Positions 11,873-24,400 of a stretch of 64,000 nucleotides of DNA are shown piece after piece; the first letter of the stretch is position 1; every line of letters begins with the position of its first letter. The notes below the pieces were generated by a model. It was not told the origin of the DNA, ran no database searches, and saw nothing but the letters and a program-made list of their open reading frames with translations. Source of the stretch: Microstegium vimineum. Lineage: Eukaryota > Streptophyta > Magnoliopsida > Poales > Poaceae. Position numbers and translations under genes: made by a program. Where the stretch lies: the NCBI GenBank assembly GCA_022036555.1, contig CM039127.1, positions 51,720,122-51,784,121 of the forward strand, given 5' to 3'.

Positions 11873-12315
11873 AATAAATGTATACACCAATTTTGCTCAT
11901 TAAATTTCATATTCTATTAGAAAGCATCTCTATGTCAAACAGCTATAGTTATCATAAGGAACTCCTTAAGTTTTAAGATATTTTTACAGGTTGTCAGTTT
12001 GTACTCAGCATAGATACAATCAAACAGGCGAAGAGGATGCTAGCTCGTGAAAATTATAAAAATAATAAAGGACAAGTGGCACATACTATCAAAAGGCAAC
12101 AATTTAAAGGGCAAAACATGCACCATTTTCTTATTTACCAAATTCTATATATTTCTATTAGGTGGCATCTTTAAGTTGTTGAACACTGGAACTGAAGTGA
12201 TGGGAAGGGCCTCTATAAAGTATTCTGGTTTTTATAGAGGTTGTCAGTTGGTACACTTGGCAGTGCTACAGATCAACAGGATGATAGCTCCATGTACTAG
12301 AATTTATACCATCTT

Positions 12316-12332
12316 ATTAAAAGGGGATAACT
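12316..12332. repeat. Left target-site duplication of RTE LINE
   Basis: ATTAAAAGGGGATAACT is repeated exactly at 15655-15671, immediately after the element's TTGATG-repeat tail. Confidence 0.88.
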
Positions 12333-15300
12333 AACTCCGCCTAGGTTGGAGTGCCTTTGGTGTTCCAGCATAGCAGGTCCCAAGCCCTGGTAAAGGAGGA
12401 GGGTGTGATAGGCTTGGCGAGCCAACATCAAAACTTAGCCACTTTCATGGAAATGAGACCCAAAAGATTCCCGTTGGGGCGTAACCCTCTTAGCGACGCG
12501 CCATGCCGGAACCCGGGTGTGGTGTTAAATGAGCAAGGGCCGGGTCGTCACCCCCGTGGCGCGCCGTGTCTTGATCTGGGCACGGTGTCAAGTGAGCAAG
12601 GATCGGGTCGTCGCATCCTTAGTGGCGCGCCACATCGGCGCCCGGATGTGGTGCAAAATGAGCAAGGGTCTTCACACCTCCCTCGGCGGGTGCGAAGGGT
12701 AAGGAAGCTAGTCGAACCAACCAAGATCCGTTTAGGTAGCTGGAATGTTGGGTCCCTCACGGGTAGGTTAAGAGAGCTAGTTGACACTATGGTTAGGAGG
12801 CGTGTAAATATCTTGTGCGTTCAAGAGACCAAATGGAAGGGTCAAAAGGCGAAGGAGGTGGACAATACAGGCTTCAAGCTATGGTACACAGGGACAACTT
12901 CGAGTAGAAATGGAGTCGGAGTTTTGATCGATAAGAGCCTCCAAGGTGGTGTGGTGGAGGTGAAAAGGCAAGGAGATAGGATTATCTTAGTTAAACTTGT
13001 CATTAGTGATTTAGTCTTAAACGTTATTAGTGTGTATGCTCCCCAAGTAGGCCTTGATGAGTGTGCTAAGAGGCAATTTTGGGAGGATTTGGATGGCATA
13101 ATTAGGGCTGTACCAAGTAGCGAGAAGCTCTTCATTGGAGGGGACCTTAATGGCCATGTAGGAGCATCTAGTACAGGTTACGAGGCAGCACATGGAGGTT
13201 TTGGTTCCGGAAGAAGGAACCAGGAGGGAGAGGATATCCTAGACTTTGCTACAGCTTTTGATATGATGGTAGCAAACACTTTCTTCCAAAAGCGAGAGTC
13301 CCACTTAGTGACCTTTAGTAGTGGCTTGTCCTGCAGTCAGATTGACTTCGTCCTTGCAAGAAGGAGAGATAAACGTGCTTGCGTGGATTGTAAGGTGATA
13401 CCTAGGGAATGTGTGGTGTCTCAGCACAAGCTAGTGGTGGCTGACTTCCGCTTTCTGATGCAAACTTGTAGGGATAAACAAGCCAAGATTGCAAGAACAA
13501 AGTGGTGGAATTTAGAAGGGGAGACATCAAAGATCTTCAAGGCAAGAGTTATTGAAGAGGGCCCGTGGAAGGACAAAGGTGACGCCAACAATATGTGGGA
13601 GAAGATGGCGACATACGTTCGAAAGGTTGCTGCAGAGGTGCTAGGTGTGACCAAAGGAAGTGGATGCGCTATGAAAGACACTTGGTGGTGGAATGAGGAT
13701 GTTCAAAAGGAAATTAAGGAGAAGAAGGAAGGCTATAAGAGCTTGTTCCAGGACCGGAGTGCAGATAACATAGAGAAGTATAAGGTGGCAAAGAAGGTTG
13801 CAAAACGGGCAGTGGCGGAGGCAAAGGGACTGGCTTATGAAGATTTGTACAAGCGTCTTGATACGAAGGAAGGAGAAAAGGACATCTATAGGATGGCTAG
13901 GACTCGTGAAAGGAAGACCCGACTTTACTCAAGTCAAGTGCATTAAGGATGAGAGGAAGCAACTCTTGGTGAAAGAGGATGAGATCAGACAAAGATGGCA
14001 AGAGTATTTTGACAAATTGTTCAATGGGGAGAACGAGAACTCCCCTGTTCAGTTGGACGACTCGTTTGATGACAACAATAGGTGCTTTGAGCGGAGGATT
14101 CAAGAATCGGAGGTCAGAGAAGCGTTGAAAAGGATGAAAGGGAGCAAAGCGATGGGCCCGGATGGTATCCCAATCAAGGTGTGGAGATGCCTTGGGGATA
14201 TAGCTATAGTATGGCTAACCAAGATGTTCAATAATATCTTCCGATCGAACAAGATGCCTGAGGAGTGGAGAAGAAGCACTTTGGTACCAATCTACAAGAA
14301 CAAGGGTGACATCCAGAGTTGTAATAACTATCGTGGGATTAAATTGATGAGCCACACTATGAAGCTATGGGAGAGAGTCATCGAGCACCGCCTGCGAAGA
14401 AGGACACGAGTATCTACCAACCAATTTGGTTTCATGCCTGGAAGGTCAACCACAGAAGCAATCTTCTTGTTAAGACAAGTTATGGAGCGATTTAGAGAGC
14501 AGAAGAAGGACCTACATATGATTTTCATTGACTTGGAGAAGGCTTATGACAAGATACCAAGAAATGTTATGTGGTGGGCTTTGGATAGACATAAAGTCCC
14601 AACAAAGTACGTGGCCCTCATCAAGGACATGTACAACAATGTTGTGACTAGCGTTCGAACCAACGATGGTAATACTGATTACTTCCCGATTAGAATTGGG
14701 CTTCATCAAGGGTCAGCCTTGAGCCCGTATCTCTTTGCCTTGGTAATGGACGAGATTACAAGGGACATTCAAGGGGACATCCCTTGGTGCATGCTCTTTG
14801 CCGATGATGCAGTGTTAGTTGATGAAAGCTTGGCGGGAGTAAATAGGAAACTTGAGCTGTGGCGGCAGACCCTTGAGTCTAAAGGTTTTAGACTAAGTCG
14901 GACTAAAACCGAGTATATGAAATGCGACTTTGGCACAACGGCTCAGGATGAGGGAGATGTGAGTTTGGAAGGTCAAGTCGTGCCTAAAAAGGACACCTTC
15001 CGATATCTGGGATCGATGCTACAAAGGGATGGAGATATTGATGCAGACGTTAGCCATAGAATCAAAGCAGGGTGGATCAAGTGGCGTCAAGCTTCTGGCA
15101 TTCTATGTGACAAGAGGGTACCCCAAAAGTTAAAAGGCAAGTTCTATAGGACAGCAATTAGACCTGCGATGTTGTATGGAGCCGAATGTTGGCCCACAAA
15201 GGCTCGACATGTTCAACAAATGAGTGTTGCAGAAATGCGCATGTTGCGTTGAATCTGTGGTCACACAAGAATGGACCGAGTTCGGAATGATGATATACGT

Positions 15301-15654
15301 GATCGCCTAGGGGTGGCACCAATTGAAGAAAAGCTTGTCCAACATCGGTTGAGATGGTTTGGCCATGTCCAGAGGAGACCGTCAGATGCACCAGTGCGCT
15401 GTGGAGTCCCAAGCCAAGCTAATAATATAAGGAGAGGCAGAGGAAGGCTGAAGTTGACATGGGCGAAGGCGGTGAATAGGGATTTAAAAGCTTGGGATAT
15501 ATCTAGAGATCTATGTTTGGATAGGATTGCCTGGAAAGCAGCTATTGAAGTGCCGGAACCATGACTTGGGTATCTTGTTGGGTTTCAACTCTAGCCTACC
15601 CCAACTTGCTTGGGACTACAGGCTTTGTTGATGTTGATGTTGATGTTGATGTTG
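12333..15654 (+). mobile_element. RTE-clade non-LTR retrotransposon, near full length
   Basis: About 3.3 kb, bounded by perfect 17-bp direct repeats. It has an apurinic-type endonuclease followed by reverse transcriptase, no poly-A tail, and ends in a TTGATG short tandem repeat (about 15626-15654). That arrangement is diagnostic of RTE elements. Its 3' end lies about 230 bp past the stop codon of the convergently oriented CFAP298-like gene. Confidence 0.9.
12447..15564 (+). pseudogene. RTE ORF: APE endonuclease and reverse transcriptase
   Basis: First in-frame ATG is 12447, although the frame is open from 12351. The N-terminal part is an APE-type endonuclease: GSWNVGSL, QETKW, GGDLNGHVG, SQIDFVLAR and the catalytic SQH in VVSQHKLVV. 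The RT follows with DLEKAYDKIPR, GLHQGSALSPYLFAL and FADDAVLV. Two breaks are visible: a frameshift at about 13920, best read as loss of two bases, and a TGA at 15250-15252 where Trp is usual (MRMLR then ICGHTR). After that stop the same frame continues to 15564. Catalytic residues are intact, so decay is recent and mild. Confidence 0.88.
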
Positions 15655-15671
15655 ATTAAAAGGGGATAACT
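15655..15671. repeat. Right target-site duplication of RTE LINE
   Basis: Exact second copy of the 17-bp sequence at 12316-12332. Confidence 0.88.
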
Positions 15672-15899
15672 GGCACGTAACACCCAAAAGGAAGTAAACC
15701 TCTGTGAGGATATATTGTACAAGCAACTGGTATAAGAAGACAAAACACTTATACCTATTGTCAGCTAATACAGATGACAAGAATGGTTGCTCAAGGAAAT
15801 AAAAAAATATCTTGCAGGGACTGAGGGACAGTTTCCATATACTATTACTATCGAAGAGGAAACCAATTGTGCAATATCAATGAAGAGGTAGGAGCACAA

Positions 15900-17360
15900 T
15901 CAACACTCATCACGAGCTTGAGTTAGCCTGACGACAATCTGCATAGATTACGAAAAATATAAAAAAAAACAATAATTAAATGAAGCAATCATCCTTGCAC
16001 TGTGGATGCGATGTTGTTACCTTGGTTTTATCATTAACACCGATATAGTCGGACAGCTTCTGTTCCATGGCTAGCTCTTTCCCAGCCCACCAAATCTGTA
16101 TTCTCTCATATTTGTTGTCTGGGAATCGCACAGAAGAAAGAATAGATTGTAAGCAGAGACCATTCCATGTCAAACAATATTTTTGGTTTTCAACTTGGAA
16201 GCTGGAAACAGTCCATATCAAGGTTTATGCACTTGATGAAAGATTGAAATACAGGTACAACAAAACTAGCAGAAAAAGAAAAGAGCAATCTATCTAGTGA
16301 TAAATTGAACTTCTCTCCTAGACTATTGCATTTGGATGTTCATTTTGTTTATCTTCAGAAAAATGCATCTATCTATGTTATGCTACCTGATGACGACTCC
16401 TGCAGAGGCAATGCCTCCAGAGCTTCTTGTAAAGCAGTAGCACATTTCTTCTCAATGTTCCTGATATGTTCCCTTAGAGCACGAGGGGACAGGAATCTGT
16501 TGCGCTGCACCTGCTCCTGTAAGAAAATTCAGAGTCGTGACAAAATCTCCTTCAGTGGATAGACCCAGAAAGTTCAGTACATGTGGTAAATTAGATTTGA
16601 CATATATATCCTATGAACAAGTTACAGCTAGTCGTACAGAGCAGTGTTTACTGTTTAATCAATGATGAGCAGAACGAAATGTTACTTGTGCTTTCCTTTT
16701 CACAATCTATAATAGAGATCATGTCATTCACTTGTCAATTTTCGGAAGCGCAATAAAATGGAAGTGGTCAGTGTACTCAGTCATACATTGTAATAACACT
16801 GGTGAACAACCTAATACATACTTGATGAACTCCCAAATCAACAAGAGGTCGATAATGATGAACCAAACGCATTTCAGCATCTAATTCAAACTAAGCATCA
16901 AGTTCTCGCGCAGCAGAAGCGTGCGAGAAAACATCGAGGGAGTAGGGTGTGGGCGAAAACAATGCTGACCTTGGAAGCGTAGGCCTCGGCCTCATCCAGC
17001 GCCCTCTCGAGCTCGCCCGTGACAGCATCACCACCAGCACCCGCACACTTCTCTGCGGATCACAGAACCGCCCACGCCGCGTCAGTACGAGTAGGATTCG
17101 ACTGGCGTCCCCCGACAACGGGAGCTAGGACTAAAACGACGCACGGGGTCTCTGTGTGAAGTTCTCTCACCTCGGATGCGGCGGCAGAGGGAGAGGAGGG
17201 CAGCCTGGAGGCCCGCGAGCGCGGCGAGTGCGGCAGCGACGTCCGAGACGGCCACGGAGGCGGCGCACTCGTACAGGAACTCCGTCTCCTCGTCCCCGTC
17301 CTGCGACGGGGTGGAGGAAGCGGAGGCGGGCGGCGCCGACTTCACGTGCAGCACGACCAT
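15900..17360 (-). CDS. CFAP298/C21orf59 (FBB18)-like protein
   Basis: Six exons with matching phases: 17171-17360, 16970-17052, 16822-16890, 16387-16516, 16021-16118 and 15900-15938, giving 202 residues. The ATG at 17360 is the first in frame and has a good context. The N terminus MVVLHVK, followed by an acidic DGDEETEFLYE segment, resembles the start of animal CFAP298. The strongest match is near the C terminus: WWAGKEL, then KLSDYIGVNDKTK. Animal members are about 290 residues; this one lacks the usual C-terminal tail and ends shortly after KTK (IVVRLTQARDEC). CFAP298 helps assemble ciliary dynein arms in animals and algae. Grasses have no cilia, so the role here is unknown. Family call fairly sure; function not. 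Confidence 0.72.
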
Positions 17361-18446
17361 CTTGCCCCGAACCGAAGGTTCCAGAAGCTTCGGCTCGCTC
17401 CTAGTGGGGACTGGGGAGACGAACGGAGCGGAAACGGACACCACAGGGGGGCGGCGGGGTCAGGGGTTCAATTTGTAGTAGAAGTCGTTCGCGCTGATCT
17501 TGGCCGCACAGAGCCGATCAAACGGCCACAGGGAACCCCTGAGAAAATGGAAGGATCTCTAGCCTTTTTTCCAGAAATCTTTCGCAAATCATCTCAAATC
17601 CTATCCATCCAATGATCACGAAGGCAATGACATCAGCAAGCCTAAGCACTTGGTCGTCGTGACTTGTGAGATTCGCATCGTCTCGTCTCAGACTCGTAGC
17701 ATCAGAGTTGACACACTGTGATTTCATTCACAGCATACATAGATTCTTAGCATTTGAACGGCATTGAAAGTTTCTTATGGTTGGAGTTATGTGCATCAAA
17801 AATAAAATCCTGTGTGGTAATCAGTATATATATTTTTTTTATTGCACTAACTACCCATGCTTCATGAACACTCACTCAAGTAACACCAGCAGCAGCAATC
17901 TGTGGTACCAATGTCATGTGAATGCAAACTGTTTGTTTTGCAATTCTACGGGCTTCATGGGAGCGTGCAGATATGGCATTTCGTGTTCGGGTGCAGCAAA
18001 ATTTGCTCATAAGATGAATCATATATCGTAATCGGATCGACTGAGAGGAGAGCCAGAACGACAACAGACTTCTGTAGCGTGGCAAACCTTTTTCTCAGAT
18101 GGTCTCCAACGTCCAACGCATCTGAACGAGTGCAAAATTAGTGACCTCATATGCAGACTAAATTTGGTATCAACATCCACTATGTTCTACAATTACAGTA
18201 CACCATTAGGATAGTTCTGTTGTCACTAGAAACCCTGGAGTGCAGGAATGTGAACGGCACTATAAACTAGTAGCATTCTTATACAATCAGTAAACCTGTC
18301 TCCTGCTATCTTCTGCTTTCAAACGGCGCCGTTGCAAGAGCAGAGCGCGGAGAAAAAAGAGGGAGGAGGGGAAAATAAGCTTTTAAGATGAGGGTTGCAC
18401 TGTGTATGTACGCCGAAATGGCTTGGTATGCACATGAAGCTTCTGA
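17361..18446. other. Intergenic region between CFAP298-like gene and UFL1
   Basis: Holds the promoter of the CFAP298-like gene (GC-rich near 17361-17540) and the 3' region of UFL1. No further gene was seen. Confidence 0.5.
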
Positions 18447-21400
18447 TCACTCTTTGTTTGTGCCGAGGACCAGGGATTTCAGTTCTGGCATCAGCCTTTC
18501 TTCCAGATCTTCCTTCTTCTCTCGCATTCGGTCTGATGTGCAATCTTCTTCCTACAGGACAAAGACACGATACAAGTTCATGGTTTAACTTCGTTCTCGT
18601 CCTAGAAGATTGTGCATTATTCAAACGTCACACTCATGCATGAATATTGAATTGAATAAACGGGGCAGAATAACATACAGTGGCAGTTAGTAAAAATATA
18701 TGGTTGTGCTAGATTGCTAGAGGATGCACTTGTGTATGCACAAGCTGTGGTGCTTAGGCGTATGTGGCCTCATAATCGCAAAAGTTAAGCTATGCCTTTT
18801 CAAATAGATCGATCTGGGGATCTATAAAGTTTCAGCATTATGCATTACAAGTTTGAAGCCATAATCAAATACCAATTGCAAAAAAAATATCAATTACTTT
18901 TCCTCCAATGCTAAAGCATGAATAAGTAGGTATAAGTTTGCATGCTAAAGCATGAATAAGTAGATATAAGTTTGCAGTTGTGTAAGTGGACTTACATCGT
19001 CAGTAGCAGCAGCTTGTAGAGCTAGAACTTTCACAGTAGTGCTGTGATAATCAGCCAATACCTTGTAGGTTGAAGCTGGCAGCTTATCCTGCAAAATGGC
19101 AAAGAGTGGTACAATCAGACAGATTTTGCTTTCATGAAAATTTAATCTGAATATGAGAAATACAACATCACATAAGTTCCAACATCTATTAAGAAAAGCT
19201 TAATTAATGGATCACGACAAAAATGAACTGGGAGAAAGAGAGGGGGGGGGGGGGGATTCTTGAACCTATTTCAATGGATTATATGCAGTTTCTAGCAAAC
19301 AGAGAGGGAATGCATGTTTAATGAGTTCTAGTATTTAATCCTCATTTATACACTGTGCAAAGAAATACATGCGGTCTTCCTTTCTGTGCACTCATGCAAC
19401 AAAGGAAGTGAAATAGCTGGCTAGCCAATTCCAAAAAAAGGAGGGGGGGTCCTTATTGTTGATGAATAAACAAAGGTAAGCTGAGTACATAACACACAAC
19501 ACATTGTACAAGCAGCTTTTCCTAGGGTAGACAAAAAAATTAAGAAAGAAGGTTATCATTATGAGATGTGGGAAAAATTCTTCTGGAAGTCAAATGAAAA
19601 ATATGTAGCTCAATTTCTCAAGCAAATAGATCATGAATCTACCATCTTTAATTACTATTGCTACAGAAGATGATGTTATGCCAGAATTACAGAATTATGT
19701 CAACAAGAAATGGAAGTGAGAGTACTTGTAATTACCTTCAGCAGTGTGATAACAGCACCGACAGCCCTTCCTGGCGCCTGAAGAGCCTTATTATATGCCT
19801 ACAAAATATTAAAACATGCTCCAAATGAGATCAATATAAGAATATGGAATGACGAATTGAGAAATAAAAAGGAGAAAATACATAAATGAACAAACCTGCA
19901 GAAAAAGTAAAGCAACAACTTTTGGAAGAAAGGAAACAGGATCGTTCTCTGATGAAACTTGGGCTGTCAAGTCCTTCATTGCATATATTGAAGTGTCAAA
20001 TATTAGCAATAGAAACTTTAGGCACAGAAGCAATTAACATGCCAAGCAAATACCATATTCTTTGTTCAGTACACTGTATACTATATTTTAATCGTCTTTT
20101 TCCATAAGCAATATCTTCAGCAGTTTAAACTCTAAACATCATCATATCAATCTAACAATCTTTGTAATATGATCAGAGATTTTGGCATGTGTTATGGCAG
20201 TGTATGCTCATGGAGTAGAGATACAAATATCACCATAAAACTAATACGCAAATAGGAGCAAATTATTATTAAGCCAGATACAGAAAATTCAAACAAACAG
20301 GGGAACAAAGAAAAAAAACTACAGTACATCAGTATCCAAAACCCTACAAGACCCAGAGTTTGCTAAATCTTCAATTTGAGCTTCTCATAATTTGATTTTG
20401 GGGCATACGCATATCTAATGAATTGGCAGATCAAATAGGATGGATGTGGTTTAGGGCATACTCTGGCTTAAAATTTGAAAACCTGTTCAGGGACTGGTTA
20501 CAAGGAACCAACTGGTTCAAGCCAGTTCTCTGAACCCTGTTGTGCAGTCCAGAAAGCGAAAAACATACCTTGCGATAGGAATGGAGCATTGTCCTCTCTA
20601 ATCTTTTATCAAGCTTCTTAAATGTCAAGCCACTGCTTCCAAAAAAATGAGTAAGCACTTGAATCTTTGATAACTATGAAAAATGCAGGTTACAATTGCA
20701 AAAATTACATATTACCTTTCCTCCAGTATATCTCTTAAGGCATCCATAAATGAATCAGATCTCTGCCACAAATTATTCATAAAGGTTACAAAGGAACAAA
20801 ATTCCAGGTCATATTGGATGTTAAACAGCTTCATGATATATTGAGATAGCTATTTGTCATTACTGTTAGATAATAAGAACTACAAACACATGCTTGAAAA
20901 TGTGAGTAACTGATGAAGTAATTGGATGACTTTTTATGTATGCTAAACTTCTCATAAGAATGATTCTCATAAAATCTAAACCATTGTCTAAAGACATGTT
21001 TTGAATTAGACAAGTTTTTCTTACATGATATACTAAGAACAAATTCATGTGTATGCCTACCTTTTCAAGATACTGTTTTCATATTCATTCTACCTGGTAT
21101 TAGAAAATAGAATAGCCGGTATCTTGGTAGGATGCTTTAAAGGGTATAGTCACAATACAAGCAACTACAGATTCGCTAGTGTATTCAAAGAAAATCAGAA
21201 TATGGCATCTTTGACAGTATGGCACTGAACTATTTTCAGTGGGGGGGCTAGTAGTTCATGGGAGGGTGAACTGGCACAAACATGATTGTGTTCAAAATCA
21301 AGAAGGCTAATTTAGCATCTAGTTAGTGTATAGAAGGTAAAACCTAAATACTAGTATTATTCTTAAGGAAATTTTAGCTTAAGGGAGGGCCATGACATTA

Positions 21401-24400
21401 TTTGGCCTCCTACCACTGAAGAACGTCCTAATAATGCAGAATCATCAGTGAAAAACTTCTGAAGAGACAATTTCATTGCTTCAAGAATATTTTCACGTTA
21501 ACTGGTCAAATCCTATCCATACCAGATACCACAACTTAAACGTGCTACCTTGTAACTTCTAGCACATCACCAAAATTGCAGTAAACATTAAATATGTAAA
21601 AGAAATACAAAACCCAGGACTTAACAAATATGCAAAATTTTACTTCATATTCAAAGCTATACCTTTCCCTCTAGTGCTTCGATTAAAACTTGAGCCTTCA
21701 ATGACAATGCACCAGGAAGATCCTTTGCCTGACGTTTGCATTTACATGGAGGGCAAGTCCATAAAGTTAGACCAAATGAAGTTCTCATTCAGGACTGATG
21801 CAGGGAACCATCACATGATAGTATGATACATGGCAGAATGAAAAATAAATTAATTATACCAGAGAGCTTCGGTCAGCAGTGCTTAATTGGATGTGATCTT
21901 CTTCGCTATCCTCAACCTCCATTCCATTCTTCAATTTGCTATCCTTATCCTATTGATAGTTCAGAAAATAACTCATCTCAAGCTCATCAAACAATTGAAC
22001 ACCTTAGCAACCACAGGAGCCAGAGTAAAACAGCTACAGCAGTATAAACTGTGGAAGCAAAACCATACTGTGCAAAATAAACTAGTCCTAAATTACAAAC
22101 TTGGTGAAAAACATGTGAGCGTGAGCAGGGGATAAAGATTACCAAAGTAATCAAAACTTTGTCAACTATTGGAGTGCCCATACTTCTTAGCAGATGCTTG
22201 TGTAGTATACCCTGAAACCATAAAAGAAGATAATCAGATGGAACATAAGTAAATGCTCATAACTAATTTGAGAAGCAAGCAATCTTGTAAGAATGATGCC
22301 TATGGCAGCTTACAGAAGTAGAAGGATTGTCCTCAAATACATCCAAAGCTTTTTCATAAAGTTGCATATCCAGGACAGCCTGATCACATAGACAAAGAAT
22401 TCCACTCAAGAAACAACAGATAAAGAATATGACAGTATCATCGAAAGGGCCACATGATTTAGCATCACAAATGACAAAAAACCATGAGGCAATAATATAT
22501 AGATCAACAATTCAAACACAGCCACCCCGAAACTAAAAAGCAGGGAAGTACAAAACGAAACAAATATATAAATGGGATAAGCTGATTACCTCATCTATCT
22601 GCTTCTGCAGATTATCGAGCAAGCGACGCCTCCTTTCAGCATTTCCAGACAGCATAGTGTTCCGTTTCTTTGTCCATGAGTCAACAAGCATTGGCCTCAG
22701 GTGAGAAGACAACAATTTAAGGGGGGCATTCGAGCCATCAGAGCCTAATATTCATTTAAACAATTAGAAAAAAAATTAGAATCACTTTAACTCAAAAGAA
22801 ACAGCTGTCTAAATATTGATCTAATTCCTGACCTCCCAACTCTTCTAACTCTGGAGCGACAGCCAAAACCTTTTGCTCTATCAATTCATCAGGGAAGATG
22901 TTTGTACTCTCCTCTTTCATTTTCTCTGACGCTTTTTTACCACCATGTTTTACATCGCCTGATGCACCCGCTTCCTTGTTTTTCCTATGAGATTTCCTTC
23001 CCTTAACAGGAATACTTTCTTCATTATCATCATCCTTTTCAATTGATCCACCTTTGGTAGACCCTGTCCCTTTCCCCCTTTTCTTCTTTGACCCTCTGTC
23101 TGATGAAACACCAGTACTGCTAGTGTCATTATCACCAAGATCTTTTGTGTCTGAGTACTGACCAGATCCTGTCTTGTGCTCACTACCAAGATTCGCATTC
23201 ACAGGCCTCCCTTGACCAACACTATGTCTAATACCAAACGAGTCCATATCTTTCTCAAGTCGGTCAAAAATACCCTGAAATTGTTCACAAAACAAGGGAC
23301 ATTGAATTAATTCAGAAGCTGTAACGGTATAAAATACAAAGAGTAGACAATTGCAAGAAAGGTTATCACAAGGAAATAAAGCTTTGAGGACTCACCTTAA
23401 TAAACATGTTACTAAAGACACATGACTCTCCAAATACCACTGCTTTAGAAGACTGCAAAAGAAAGAAGAGTTGGTCATCTTGAAAAATGTACAACTTGAA
23501 CTACTTAAAGGTACCCACCTTGATAGCCTTCTGCAGAGATGGACAGATAGACAAAATTTTGGTTGCATCAGGGACACTAATATACGATGGAAGAACTGAA
23601 AGAGAATCAATCCTGAAAGAAGAAAAAATATCTTATGGCACCTCAAAAGCAGCTGCATGGCAGCAGAGCAGAGTAATTACAGTTAACTAGGAAATTCTGA
23701 AAAAGAGATAATGTACTCAAAATTATTGATACTGTATTTTAAGTCCCAGCTGTTTCAGAGTATATAACTTTATTAATTACTAAAAAAGTGTGAACCAAAG
23801 TTACTCGCTATTCGGTATTTCTGTTTACATAGCTTGTTATTACTTGATCAGTTTACATCATTTGCACCTCTAGTATGATGCCATATGATATGTCACAACC
23901 TGATTGTAATCGTTCAACACCATGTGCATAGGGAGAGAATCAAAGACATATGAGAGGATTTTTTAGCAATATGTGCCAAGTTAGGATCTCATAGTAAATA
24001 GCATTGGAAAATCACAATAAACTGTCGAAAGATGAAATTTAACAATACCAGTGTCCGTTCTCAATTGCATCACCAACAGCAGTATCGAGCATATCAACCA
24101 CAGAAGGATGAACAAAGACAGCATCCAATGCAATACCATCTGGATATCGGGCCTATAAGAAATATTAGATAAACATTCTAAGAAAGTAAAGATGACTAAC
24201 AGGAAATGCATATTGGTAGACTCAATTACCTCCAAGAACTGTTTAGGTTGAGGAATTGCAAGTTTCTGAAGCACGTCATACCCAATGTAAGAGTTCTGTA
24301 CAAAAAAATGAACAAGTCAATACAAAAGGAAATAATGCATCACAACAACGCAGAGTATGAGATACAAATAAAGGTGACTGTGTTAAATACTAGACACAAA

